Source: Faucicola tetraodonis (GTDB taxonomy: Bacteria > Pseudomonadota > Gammaproteobacteria > Pseudomonadales > Moraxellaceae). Taken from it: 64,000 nt of DNA. The stretch lies in the NCBI GenBank assembly GCA_032017425.1, contig DALZPW010000003.1. One strand, written 5' to 3'. A model generated the notes under the pieces. The model did not search any database. It was not told the DNA's origin and saw nothing but the letters and a program-made list of their open reading frames with translations. A program made the translations under genes and the position numbers. Positions 7,883 to 15,955 of the stretch are shown here, piece by piece. Within the stretch, counting starts at the first letter, position 1. Each line of letters begins with the position of its first letter.

Positions 7883-10282
7883 TTATTGGCTCAAAAGTAA
7901 CAACTGATAGGCAGCTTTGTAGGCATCATAATCAAAATCATAGCTCGCCTCAAAGTGAGGTTTGAGTTTTTCGATTAACTCATCATCCCCCTCATCAGAT
8001 AGGCTGATATGCTTGGCTTGGGTGTGCATGTCTTCGATAGCGATTTCGCCCAGTAATTGATTAAACTTATCTCGCGCCTGCTTTTGCTTGGCGATATCGG
8101 CAGTCGTCATGGGGACGGGTGCAGTATCAGCGCTGCCAGATTGTTGGCTGGCTGCCTGTTCCTGGGCGGTGGCTTTGTCGATTTTTGCACAGATTTTAGC
8201 AAGGCGTGTGCGTGATGTTTTATCAAGTTTATCTGTGTCCAACAGTAGCGAACAAGCTTGTTGTTCTTGGCTTTCCTCAACAACATCTACTGCCGCTGCA
8301 GCTTCCGCCGCCGCTGCAGCTGCACTTTCTACATCGCTGGCTACATCGCTGGGTTTGTCGCTGATAGTTTGATACAACTGGCTAAATATCTGGGCGTCAG
8401 ATTTGCCTTGCGCTTTAAGTTTGGCAATCTGTTGCAAGTATTGTTGATTACGATAGGTTTTATCAACAATCCCTGCGATATGTTCGGCAAGCTCATCATC
8501 GACATACGCATCAACATCTGTAATCGCTTTTTGCTGACGGCTATCAGTATTCATGACTGCATAATTATCGGCTTGTATTTTTGCAAGTTTGGTTGCAGCG
8601 GCGTTTAGCGCCGCCATATCTATTTCATTGAGGCTTGCTTCATCTTTTTGCAACACAAACTGGTAGCTATAAAGGGTGACAAACGTCTCAACAAACCCTT
8701 TGTTTTGTTTGAGCAAACTATAGGACAAAGCTTCTAAATTCTTATCACTGTCAAAGACTTTGGATTGTTTTGTCGCCGCCAATAGATTGTTATTTTTTGA
8801 TGCTTGTTGCCAAGTGATTGCCTTGTTGAAGATATCAGGATTGACGCGGGCTTTGCCATAATCATAAAAATTAACCACTGTGCGCATTTGGGTCTTGGGC
8901 TGATTGGTAGTCGGCGTGGTTTTTTCAAATGCTGGTAAATCACTCATTGCCACCACATTAAGTAGTTGATTTTGGCGGTTGAGTCCATAGCTGATACGGA
9001 TGTCATCATCCATTGAGATAAAGCTGCTATTTGCCTCTTTGCTTATTTCAGCTTGCAGCGCTTTAAAGGCTTGCGGATTGGCGTCGATGATTTTTGCCAG
9101 TGCAGCGGCACTGACCAATTTGTCTGATTGGTATTTGTCAAAGGCTGCTAAGGCTTTTGCAGTTTGAGCTAATTCTTCACTGGTTGGTTCGTCTGTGGTT
9201 GGCTCGTCAGTGGCTGTTTGGGTTTCTAAACTGTCCATTGCCTCTGCAGCATCGGCACTGGCTGGGTCAGCAGCGCTGTCGTCTGATTGCGCGCGCATTT
9301 TGTCAATGGCTTCATACAGGCGCATGGCAGATTCATACGCTTTTTCCTCAACGCTTGCCAACTCATGGCTGTCAAAGGCTTTTTTCATCAGATACCTTGG
9401 GCTAACGGCAAGGCTGCCAAGCTGCTTTAGCTCATCATCTTTGGCAAAATCGGCTGGATTGATGAATGATTTTAGGTAGCGCTCATTGACGTGGAAGAAC
9501 AGCAAATACTCGGCTAGCATTTGATTGTAGCCAATGCGGTAGCCAATACGCTGGCTCACACCTTTGGCTTTATCTTCAGTAGTCAAAGCCAATGGCTGAT
9601 AATCGCTTTCTTTGGCAAGGGTGGCATTTAGCAGTGACATCTGTTCAAATACCTTGAATAAGGCTCTTTTATCTATCTTTTTATCTTTTAGCAGTTTGCT
9701 ATAGTCATACTCAATGTAGCGTCCATCATATTGCGGGTCGGTGGCAAACTCAGAGAGTCCCGACAAGTCAGCATATACTTTGGAGCGCGCAAAATCAGCC
9801 GCAAGCGGCACTTTGATAAACGCCCCTGCATTGTTCTGCACGTAGCGAAATTCAGGCACGATTGACATTTGCCCTCGGCGAAGATCTACCACACCTGTGG
9901 AGGCAAACTCAAAGCGCTTGGTTAAAATATCCATCACTTGCCCCACTTCGCTTTGTTCACGGGTTTGGTGATTGACCCCCTCTGTAACCAAGGCTTGTTG
10001 GCGAGCATCAAGGTGCTGTGCTTTGCTCAGCTGCCCGATAAGTTTTAAACGATTAGGGCTTGCAGCTAACGCTTGTGCGCTACGTAAGTGCGGGCGCACC
10101 ACATTGACTCGATAGTCATAAGCATAACTTTGGCGACTGAGCAAATTTTGGTTGGCCTGCAACACACGTTGAGACAGCGGCTGACTCGCGCTAGGCTGCG
10201 TGGCACAGCCGTGAATCCCCAGCATGACAATAGCAAAAGTGAGAGGTTTGATACTAAAGGCGATGGCTTGTTGCGCATTCAT
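7883..10282 (-). CDS. Large putative lipoprotein, unknown function
   Basis: Protein of 799 residues that I do not recognise. The N-terminus has a hydrophobic segment (residues 10-25) ending in GIHGC, with C26 as the likely lipidated cysteine. The -2 His makes the lipobox non-standard. The rest is hydrophilic and mostly predicted helical. It is rich in Ala, Gln, Asp and Lys and has low-complexity Ala/Glu/Asp stretches near residues 335-370 and 640-670. No enzyme motif is visible. The start is well supported by an AAGGAAG ribosome site. It is transcribed away from the DUF815 cluster. Likely a lineage-specific envelope protein. Confidence 0.7.
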   Translation of the reverse strand: MNAQQAIAFSIKPLTFAIVMLGIHGCATQPSASQPLSQRVLQANQNLLSRQSYAYDYRVNVVRPHLRSAQALAASPNRLKLIGQLSKAQHLDARQQALVTEGVNHQTREQSEVGQVMDILTKRFEFASTGVVDLRRGQMSIVPEFRYVQNNAGAFIKVPLAADFARSKVYADLSGLSEFATDPQYDGRYIEYDYSKLLKDKKIDKRALFKVFEQMSLLNATLAKESDYQPLALTTEDKAKGVSQRIGYRIGYNQMLAEYLLFFHVNERYLKSFINPADFAKDDELKQLGSLAVSPRYLMKKAFDSHELASVEEKAYESAMRLYEAIDKMRAQSDDSAADPASADAAEAMDSLETQTATDEPTTDEPTSEELAQTAKALAAFDKYQSDKLVSAAALAKIIDANPQAFKALQAEISKEANSSFISMDDDIRISYGLNRQNQLLNVVAMSDLPAFEKTTPTTNQPKTQMRTVVNFYDYGKARVNPDIFNKAITWQQASKNNNLLAATKQSKVFDSDKNLEALSYSLLKQNKGFVETFVTLYSYQFVLQKDEASLNEIDMAALNAAATKLAKIQADNYAVMNTDSRQQKAITDVDAYVDDELAEHIAGIVDKTYRNQQYLQQIAKLKAQGKSDAQIFSQLYQTISDKPSDVASDVESAAAAAAEAAAAVDVVEESQEQQACSLLLDTDKLDKTSRTRLAKICAKIDKATAQEQAASQQSGSADTAPVPMTTADIAKQKQARDKFNQLLGEIAIEDMHTQAKHISLSDEGDDELIEKLKPHFEASYDFDYDAYKAAYQLLLLSQ

Positions 10283-10437
10283 TGATCTTCCTTAACAAAT
10301 TTTATCATAAATCCTATCTTTATAACTGAATTGATTTTTTTGTAAACAAAAAGCCAGTGTTATGCTGCAATGTTTACAAAGATAATGGGTAATCTAACGG
10401 AGTTTTGCTATCATACGAACTAAATACCGCAAAAACG

Positions 10438-10482
10438 CTTAAAAACCACTCATTTAAAAACCAATCACTTAAAAGCCATTTA
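10438..10482. repeat. Three-copy degenerate 15-bp tandem repeat
   Basis: Units CTTAAAAACCACTCA, TTTAAAAACCAATCA and CTTAAAAGCCATTTA run head to tail directly upstream of the DUF815 gene ribosome site. The shared core is TTAAAARCC. Function unknown; it lies where the promoter or leader of the four-gene cluster should be. Confidence 0.75.
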
Positions 10483-10495
10483 GAAGAACCCTTGT

Positions 10496-11383
10496 ATGTC
10501 GCAACTCACTCTACCCGCTAATTTAGAACACTTACTCACCCAATTTTTACAGGCACAGTTGCCCAAGCCCATACAACTTGATCCAAGCGTGCTTGCCTAC
10601 CGCTGGCAATCCAATAGCCGCACGGGTAGCGGTGAACTGGTGCCTTTAACCGTAGATTTGCGATTGACGTTGGATGATTTGCTTGGTATTGAGGTGCAAA
10701 AAAATAAACTGGTTCAAAACACGCGCCAATATTTAGCAGGCTTACCTGCCAATCATGTACTCATGACAGGCACCCGTGGGGCGGGAAAATCGTCGCTCAT
10801 TCGGGCATTGCTCAATCAATATAAAGCGGATGGTCTTCGTATTATCGAAGTGTCACGAGATGATTTGGTGATGTTAGAGCCGATTCGCCAAGCAGTACGG
10901 GACCTTCATACAACCCAGCCCAATCATGGCTGTCATTATGTGGTGTACTGTGATGACTTAGCGTTCAATGGACAAGATGAGAATTATCGCACACTCAAAA
11001 GCGTGCTCGATGGCGCGCTAGACAGCGAGCAAGACAAACTACTGGTCTATGCGACCAGTAACCGCCGTCATCTACTACCACAACTGATGAAAGACAATGT
11101 GAGTATTTATAATGGGCAAACCGATGAAGTCAATCCGTACGAGACGATTGATGAAACCGTGTCGTTGTCTGACCGCTTTGGGCTGTGGCTGTCGTTTCAT
11201 CCGATGACCCAACCTGTGTATTTGGATATTTGTGCGCATTATTTGGCGCAAGCAAGTTTGCCCTTTGATGAGCAAGCAAAAGCCGCTGCCTTGCGCTTTG
11301 CCAGTGAACGCGGTGGACGCTCTGGGCGCGTGGCTTATCAGTTTAGTCGGTATTTTATTGGCATGAAAAGGTTGGAAAATTAA
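10496..11383 (+). CDS. DUF815 family AAA ATPase
   Basis: P-loop ATPase of 295 residues. Walker A is GTRGAGKSS at residues 92-100, with a Walker B-like VVYCDDLAF near 149-157 and a sensor-like YATSNRRHL after it. The segment ETVSLSDRFGLWLSFHPM is characteristic of DUF815 proteins. These are widespread single-domain AAA ATPases without assigned substrate. First gene of a tight cluster: the next ATG lies one base after its stop codon. Residues 1-60 form a family-specific N-terminal region. ATPase activity is a safe inference; the role is unknown. Confidence 0.88.
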   Translation: MSQLTLPANLEHLLTQFLQAQLPKPIQLDPSVLAYRWQSNSRTGSGELVPLTVDLRLTLDDLLGIEVQKNKLVQNTRQYLAGLPANHVLMTGTRGAGKSSLIRALLNQYKADGLRIIEVSRDDLVMLEPIRQAVRDLHTTQPNHGCHYVVYCDDLAFNGQDENYRTLKSVLDGALDSEQDKLLVYATSNRRHLLPQLMKDNVSIYNGQTDEVNPYETIDETVSLSDRFGLWLSFHPMTQPVYLDICAHYLAQASLPFDEQAKAAALRFASERGGRSGRVAYQFSRYFIGMKRLEN

Positions 11384-11384
11384 C

Positions 11385-12734
11385 ATGTACACATCTCAAG
11401 ACCAACTGACCGAACTGGTGCGCAGGCTGGAAGAAAAACAGCATATTTTTGCCGCTGACCCGATCCTTATCACTGAAAAACTACAATATGAGTCGGGCGA
11501 ACCGCTGACCAAATTGCGCCGCCGCGCCAGCCGCATTGATAATGATGGTAAACTTGCGCAGCTACTTACCACCATCGACACTCGCATCAATGGCGTGATT
11601 TGGGGATTGACCGTGCTGTGGTTTATTTTGGGCTTTGTCGCGTTATTTGGCTTGATGCAAGCGCAGGTGGTGAACTTTTTTTATGTGCTAGCCAGTTTAT
11701 TAGGGTTTAATACCATTATCTTAGTGGTTTGGCTCGGTTGGATGCTGTTCTCACCGCGCAATAAACCCAGTTTTTTTGGTACTTTTTTTACCCCGGCAAC
11801 CCTAGTGCGTGGCAAAGATGTTGTTACCCAAACAGCGGTTGAGCTATATCAAGACCAGCTCAATCACGCTGGCACCAAATGGTACGTCAGTCGTATCAGC
11901 CACCAGTTTTGGTTAGCCAGTCTATCGGGGATGTTGGTTTCATTGATTCTATTGTTATTGGTCAAAAATTATAATTTTGTGTGGGAATCAACCCTACTGC
12001 AAGACAGCAACGTGGTGGAAGTGGTCAAACTGATGTCTTGGCTCCCCCATTGGGTAGGCTTTCCTACGCCAACAGCGCAAGATATTATCACCGCGCAGAT
12101 GAATCCTGAAACCACGCCACAGATGATTTCGTTTCGCTGGGCGATGTTATTAATCGGTAGCCTACTGATGTACGGTATCGTGCCACGTTTGCTCGCATGG
12201 CTATGTTGTCTGATGATGGTACGCTCAAGCCGTATGAAACTTGATATCAAACAGCCGTACTATCAAAAAATTATCGATTTTTGGCAGCGCAAAGTGATTG
12301 ACCCCGATGACAGCCCGACTGAGCAAAAACCTATCGCGCCCACTGCCCAAATCAGCCTAGCCAATAAACTCGCCGTGTTGCTCGAATACCCGCAAGCCAA
12401 CCCGCAATGGTATGTCAAAACCGTCGGTATAGCGGCGCAAAACTTTGGTCGTATCGATGATCGTGATGACTTGGAAAAACTGATTGCCTACCTTCAAATT
12501 AACCCTGTTCAAGTGCTCGTCGGTATCTCCAATCTCGCACTCCCCGACCGTGGTACCCTGCGAAAACTCGATAATATCGCAAGCGCGGCAAAAGGCGGTA
12601 TGATTGTGCAACTGCTCGATGCCAATCAAGGCTACCTGCCAAGTCCGAGCGAAATTGAAACCATCAAAGCCCGTCAACTACAATGGGAAACCGCGTTGGC
12701 AGAACGCCAAATTGCCCTAGTAAGAGAAAATTAA
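11385..12734 (+). CDS. DUF2868 membrane protein
   Basis: Inner-membrane protein of 449 residues. Four hydrophobic segments are visible: about residues 68-92, 94-118, 176-198 and 252-276. They are separated by a soluble loop after residue 120, and a cytoplasmic C-terminal domain of about 170 residues follows. The pattern and the neighbouring DUF3482 GTPase match the DUF2868 family, which usually accompanies that GTPase in Pseudomonas-like genomes (recalled). Function unknown. It is separated from the DUF815 gene by one base and from the following gene by two bases, so translational coupling is very likely. Confidence 0.8.
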   Translation: MYTSQDQLTELVRRLEEKQHIFAADPILITEKLQYESGEPLTKLRRRASRIDNDGKLAQLLTTIDTRINGVIWGLTVLWFILGFVALFGLMQAQVVNFFYVLASLLGFNTIILVVWLGWMLFSPRNKPSFFGTFFTPATLVRGKDVVTQTAVELYQDQLNHAGTKWYVSRISHQFWLASLSGMLVSLILLLLVKNYNFVWESTLLQDSNVVEVVKLMSWLPHWVGFPTPTAQDIITAQMNPETTPQMISFRWAMLLIGSLLMYGIVPRLLAWLCCLMMVRSSRMKLDIKQPYYQKIIDFWQRKVIDPDDSPTEQKPIAPTAQISLANKLAVLLEYPQANPQWYVKTVGIAAQNFGRIDDRDDLEKLIAYLQINPVQVLVGISNLALPDRGTLRKLDNIASAAKGGMIVQLLDANQGYLPSPSEIETIKARQLQWETALAERQIALVREN

Positions 12735-12736
12735 CC

Positions 12737-13294
12737 ATGAATGCCACAATCAGCTATGCCGATGTGATTAATAGCATTGTCCAAACTGCTTCACAGCTTA
12801 CGCTCGCAGCGCAAAGCGCTTTTGTGCAAAATCTACTGCGTCAATTCGTTCAAAACCTACCAGCCGACTGGCTTGACAACGAACTCGACAGTGAAAAACC
12901 GCACTATCAAGCCCTGTTTGACATCATAAACAGGCAAACTTGGCAAACCGATAGCATCGAACAGGCGCTAAATGCGCTCGATGACATCATGTTTGCTATG
13001 GGCGATAGCTATCCACACAGCACTAGTGACGCGATTTTGCTGATGCTTGATATGCTTGGGTTTTATCTGTCTTTGACAGCCATGGAAGAAAAATCTGCAG
13101 TGAGTGATGGTTGGGTGATTTTAACCGCTGAAGGCTATTTGGATTATTACGACCAACTGGCAGAAGATAGTAGCGAAAACACGGACGATGTTGCCCATAG
13201 TTTTGATGATTGGCTGGCACATCCACTGACCCAAACCGCCTTCAATCATGTCACCCATGCCCTAGAACTTGCCAAAAGAACTTGCCAAAAATAG
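12737..13294 (+). CDS. Unknown protein inside the DUF2868-DUF3482 cluster
   Basis: Soluble acidic protein of 185 residues, unrecognised. The start at 12737 (MNATISYADV) is chosen because it lies two bases after the DUF2868 stop; the longer in-frame version would overlap that gene by 52 bases. The sequence is mainly helical with regular Leu/Ala spacing and no Cys- or His-rich motif, no signal peptide and no membrane segment. It was not part of the pair DUF2868-DUF3482 as I know it, so it may be a lineage-specific partner of the module. Confidence 0.75.
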   Translation: MNATISYADVINSIVQTASQLTLAAQSAFVQNLLRQFVQNLPADWLDNELDSEKPHYQALFDIINRQTWQTDSIEQALNALDDIMFAMGDSYPHSTSDAILLMLDMLGFYLSLTAMEEKSAVSDGWVILTAEGYLDYYDQLAEDSSENTDDVAHSFDDWLAHPLTQTAFNHVTHALELAKRTCQK

Positions 13295-13325
13295 CTCGTG
13301 CTGAATACATAAAGGTTAACAAATA

Positions 13326-14888
13326 ATGGATAACAAAAACATAACCACCCAAGAAAAATTGACAATTGATTTAACCAAAGATTATTTGCCAGCGAATACC
13401 ACCTTGCCAGAGACGGTGGCTGACAGTGCGACCCATCCAAGCACCGACATCGCCACACAATCGCCCAACCATCCATTAGCCCAAGCTGAACAAAACCCCT
13501 ATCCAAGCCGCAAAATCAGCATTGGTGAAAATGAAGCGTTAAAATTGGCGATCGTGGGGCATACCAATACCGGTAAAACTTCGCTACTACGCACCCTGTT
13601 GCGTGATATGTACTTTGGCGAAGTCAAAAATGCGCCTGCCACTACGCGTCATGTGGAAAAAGCCATGATCAATGACAGCCAAACGGGGCAAGGCTTGGTG
13701 GCACTGTATGACACGCCCGGTTTAGAAGATGCGTCAGGGCTACTTGATTGGTTAGAAGACAACACCGCCGCCCGCCGTGACGGTGTGGAGCGGTTACAGC
13801 AATTTTTGGCAAGCGCGCCTGCACAGGATGAGTTTAGCCAAGAAGCCAAGGTCATTCGTCAGCTGATTGCCAGTGACATGGCCGTTTATGTGATTGATGC
13901 GCGTGAGCCTGTGCTCGCCAAATATAAAGATGAGTTGACGGTGCTGTCATGGTCAGCCATCCCGGTCATGCCCGTATTTAACTTTACTAAGGGTCAAGAT
14001 AGCAATATCAATGAATGGCAGCAGATGCTCGCGCGCCGCAACTTGCATGTATCTACGCGGTTTGACTCAGTGGCGTTTGAATTTGATGATGAAATCAAAC
14101 TGTGGCAAAACTTAGAAACCATGCTGATACAACCTGAAATTATCAAACAGCTGATCGAGCGTCGTAAAGCCGATTGGGATGATTTGTACGATGATGCCAA
14201 TATTATCATTGCGCATTTTTTATTAAACGTTGCCGCCTTTGTTGAAACCATTCACGAGGAAGATGATCCGCTGCCTACCTTACAAAAAATGCAAGAAAAA
14301 GTACGCCAAGCTGAACGCAGTATGCAAGATGAACTGCTAAACCTGTATAAATTTTATGACAATACGGTCACCACCACACCGCTTGAGCTGACTGAATATC
14401 GCCGCGATCCGTTCGATAAAGAAGTATTAGCCAGTTATGGGATTCGTACCACAGGCGGTGCAGCGGCAGGCGCGCTGATTGGACTGGGTATCGATGTCGC
14501 CACCCTTGGCACATCACTGGGGCTGGGTACAGCGCTCGGTGGTTTGGCAGGTGGCTTACTGTCAAACACCAGCGCGATTGCTGACAAAATCAGTGGCGTC
14601 AAACGGCTGCACATAGACCCTGCTACCCTGACCTTACTGGCGACTCGAGCGATGGATTTGCTGACTGCGCTACGCCATCGTGGTCATGCGGCGACTGATA
14701 GCATCATGGCGAACCAATCGCTCGCGCCTTGGTCAGTTGATAGATTGCCAAGTTTGCTCAAAAAAGCGCGTGGTAAGCCCGAATGGTCATCGCTTAACAC
14801 AGGCAGACAAGCCACTGTATCTGCCAAGCAGTCGCATGAGCTGCGTGATGAGGCGGCTTGGCAACTATCACGCCAACTAAGACGCTGA
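13326..14888 (+). CDS. DUF3482 GTPase
   Basis: Era/HflX-like small GTPase domain fused to a DUF3482 C-terminal half, 520 residues. Residues 1-68 are a hydrophilic tail. G1 is GHTNTGKTS at 78-86, G3 is DTPG near 129-132, and a G4-like FNFTKGQD follows the strand PVMPVF. The C-terminal half has a helical stretch and a Gly/Ala-rich hydrophobic segment at about 376-420 (GGAAAGALIGLGIDVATLG), which could insert in or touch the membrane. It is the last gene of the cluster, 31 bp after the previous stop. Likely acts with the DUF2868 membrane protein; its cellular role is not established. Confidence 0.85.
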   Translation: MDNKNITTQEKLTIDLTKDYLPANTTLPETVADSATHPSTDIATQSPNHPLAQAEQNPYPSRKISIGENEALKLAIVGHTNTGKTSLLRTLLRDMYFGEVKNAPATTRHVEKAMINDSQTGQGLVALYDTPGLEDASGLLDWLEDNTAARRDGVERLQQFLASAPAQDEFSQEAKVIRQLIASDMAVYVIDAREPVLAKYKDELTVLSWSAIPVMPVFNFTKGQDSNINEWQQMLARRNLHVSTRFDSVAFEFDDEIKLWQNLETMLIQPEIIKQLIERRKADWDDLYDDANIIIAHFLLNVAAFVETIHEEDDPLPTLQKMQEKVRQAERSMQDELLNLYKFYDNTVTTTPLELTEYRRDPFDKEVLASYGIRTTGGAAAGALIGLGIDVATLGTSLGLGTALGGLAGGLLSNTSAIADKISGVKRLHIDPATLTLLATRAMDLLTALRHRGHAATDSIMANQSLAPWSVDRLPSLLKKARGKPEWSSLNTGRQATVSAKQSHELRDEAAWQLSRQLRR

Positions 14889-15041
14889 CTTATCAACCTA
14901 CAACCATGATAAAAAACTTGGCTAAAAACTATCTAGCCTTGTTAAGCCTATTATAAGAATTTATTAAGCTAATTTTGTTATGTTTACCTTTTAATTTATC
15001 TTTTAATCTATGTTAATTTTTTTGTTTTTGAGGGCAATACC

Positions 15042-15740
15042 ATGTATTCAGCACATCATGAACCGCATTTTAGTAATCGCAACAACTGGCTACGCGCAAC
15101 CGTGCTCGGCGCCAACGATGGTTTGATTTCCACTGCCAGTCTATTAATGGGGGTTGCGGCAGCGCAAGTGGACAGTCACACCTTGCTGCTGACAGGGGTG
15201 GCATCGCTGATTGCTGGCGCAATAAGTATGGCAGCGGGTGAATATGTCTCCGTCTCTTCGCAAGCCGACACCGAAAAAGCCGACTTGGCAAAAGAAGCCT
15301 ATGAACTTGAGCACAATTCAGACCGCGAGCTAAAAGAATTGACGCATATTTATGTTCAGCGCGGCTTAACGCCTGCTATGGCACATGATGTTGCGGTAGC
15401 ACTCACTGCTCACAATGCCCTAGAAGCGCATGCACGCGATGAAATTGGACTTACCGATACCGCATCCGCCAATCCACTACAGGCAGCCGTGGCGTCGGCT
15501 TTATCCTTTATCACAGGGGCGCTGCTACCGGTGCTGTGTATTTGGCTATTACCAAAACAATATTTGGTCGGCGGTTTGGGCACAGTAACCTTGATAGGAT
15601 TGGCAGTTTTGGGGTGGTTATCGGCGTATTTGGGGGGTGCCAAAATTTTCCCTGCCATTGTGCGGGTGGTAATTTGGGGCGTGGTCGCGTTGGTTACTAC
15701 CAACCTTATCGGTGAAATGTTTGGGGTAAAAACAGGTTAG
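15042..15740 (+). CDS. VIT1/CCC1 family transporter
   Basis: Membrane protein of 232 residues of the vacuolar iron transporter/nodulin-21 family, expected to export Fe2+ or Mn2+ from the cytoplasm. The N-terminal signature LRATVLGANDGLISTASL is clear, followed by two membrane segments. A charged cytosolic helix comes next (EKADLAKEAYELEHN and the HARDE stretch), where the metal-binding Glu residues of the family sit. Three C-terminal membrane segments end the protein. The ATG has a GAGGGC ribosome site. A two-copy 12-bp repeat (TTTTAATTTATC / TTTTAATCTATG, 14989-15012) lies just upstream. Confidence 0.88.
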   Translation: MYSAHHEPHFSNRNNWLRATVLGANDGLISTASLLMGVAAAQVDSHTLLLTGVASLIAGAISMAAGEYVSVSSQADTEKADLAKEAYELEHNSDRELKELTHIYVQRGLTPAMAHDVAVALTAHNALEAHARDEIGLTDTASANPLQAAVASALSFITGALLPVLCIWLLPKQYLVGGLGTVTLIGLAVLGWLSAYLGGAKIFPAIVRVVIWGVVALVTTNLIGEMFGVKTG

Positions 15741-15822
15741 TCAATCACTTTTTCTCGCATTATTTATCGCCAATTTTTATCATTACCATTTGCAAAACCA
15801 ATTTTTTCTTATAAGATAAGGA

Positions 15823-15926
15823 AACTGTAATAATTCAGCAAGTTTATAGAAACTATTATTGGGTGATAGATTATCGTTTCTATAAATTAAACAGTTGGCA
15901 AATAGTCAAAAATCCTATGGGATTTT
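15823..15926 (+). promoter_or_regulatory. Structured leader upstream of the AGCS symporter
   Basis: An outer helix AACTGT (15823-15828) / ACAGTT (15891-15896) encloses a perfect 11-bp inverted repeat TTTATAGAAAC (15843-15853) / GTTTCTATAAA (15876-15886). A second hairpin AAAATCC-tatg-GGATTTT follows at 15909-15926, 30 bp before the ATG. A TATAAG -10-like hexamer at 15810-15815 would start RNA near 15822, right at the outer helix, though no good -35 was found. It resembles neither the glycine riboswitch nor an intrinsic terminator. A DNA operator is the alternative. Confidence 0.55.
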
Positions 15927-15955
15927 AGCTTTCTACGGTAGTGGGAGATAAGGTA

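Noticed and set aside
15741..15955. Glycine riboswitch upstream of the AGCS symporter
   Set aside because: No tandem aptamer and no conserved glycine riboswitch core; only AT-rich inverted repeats.
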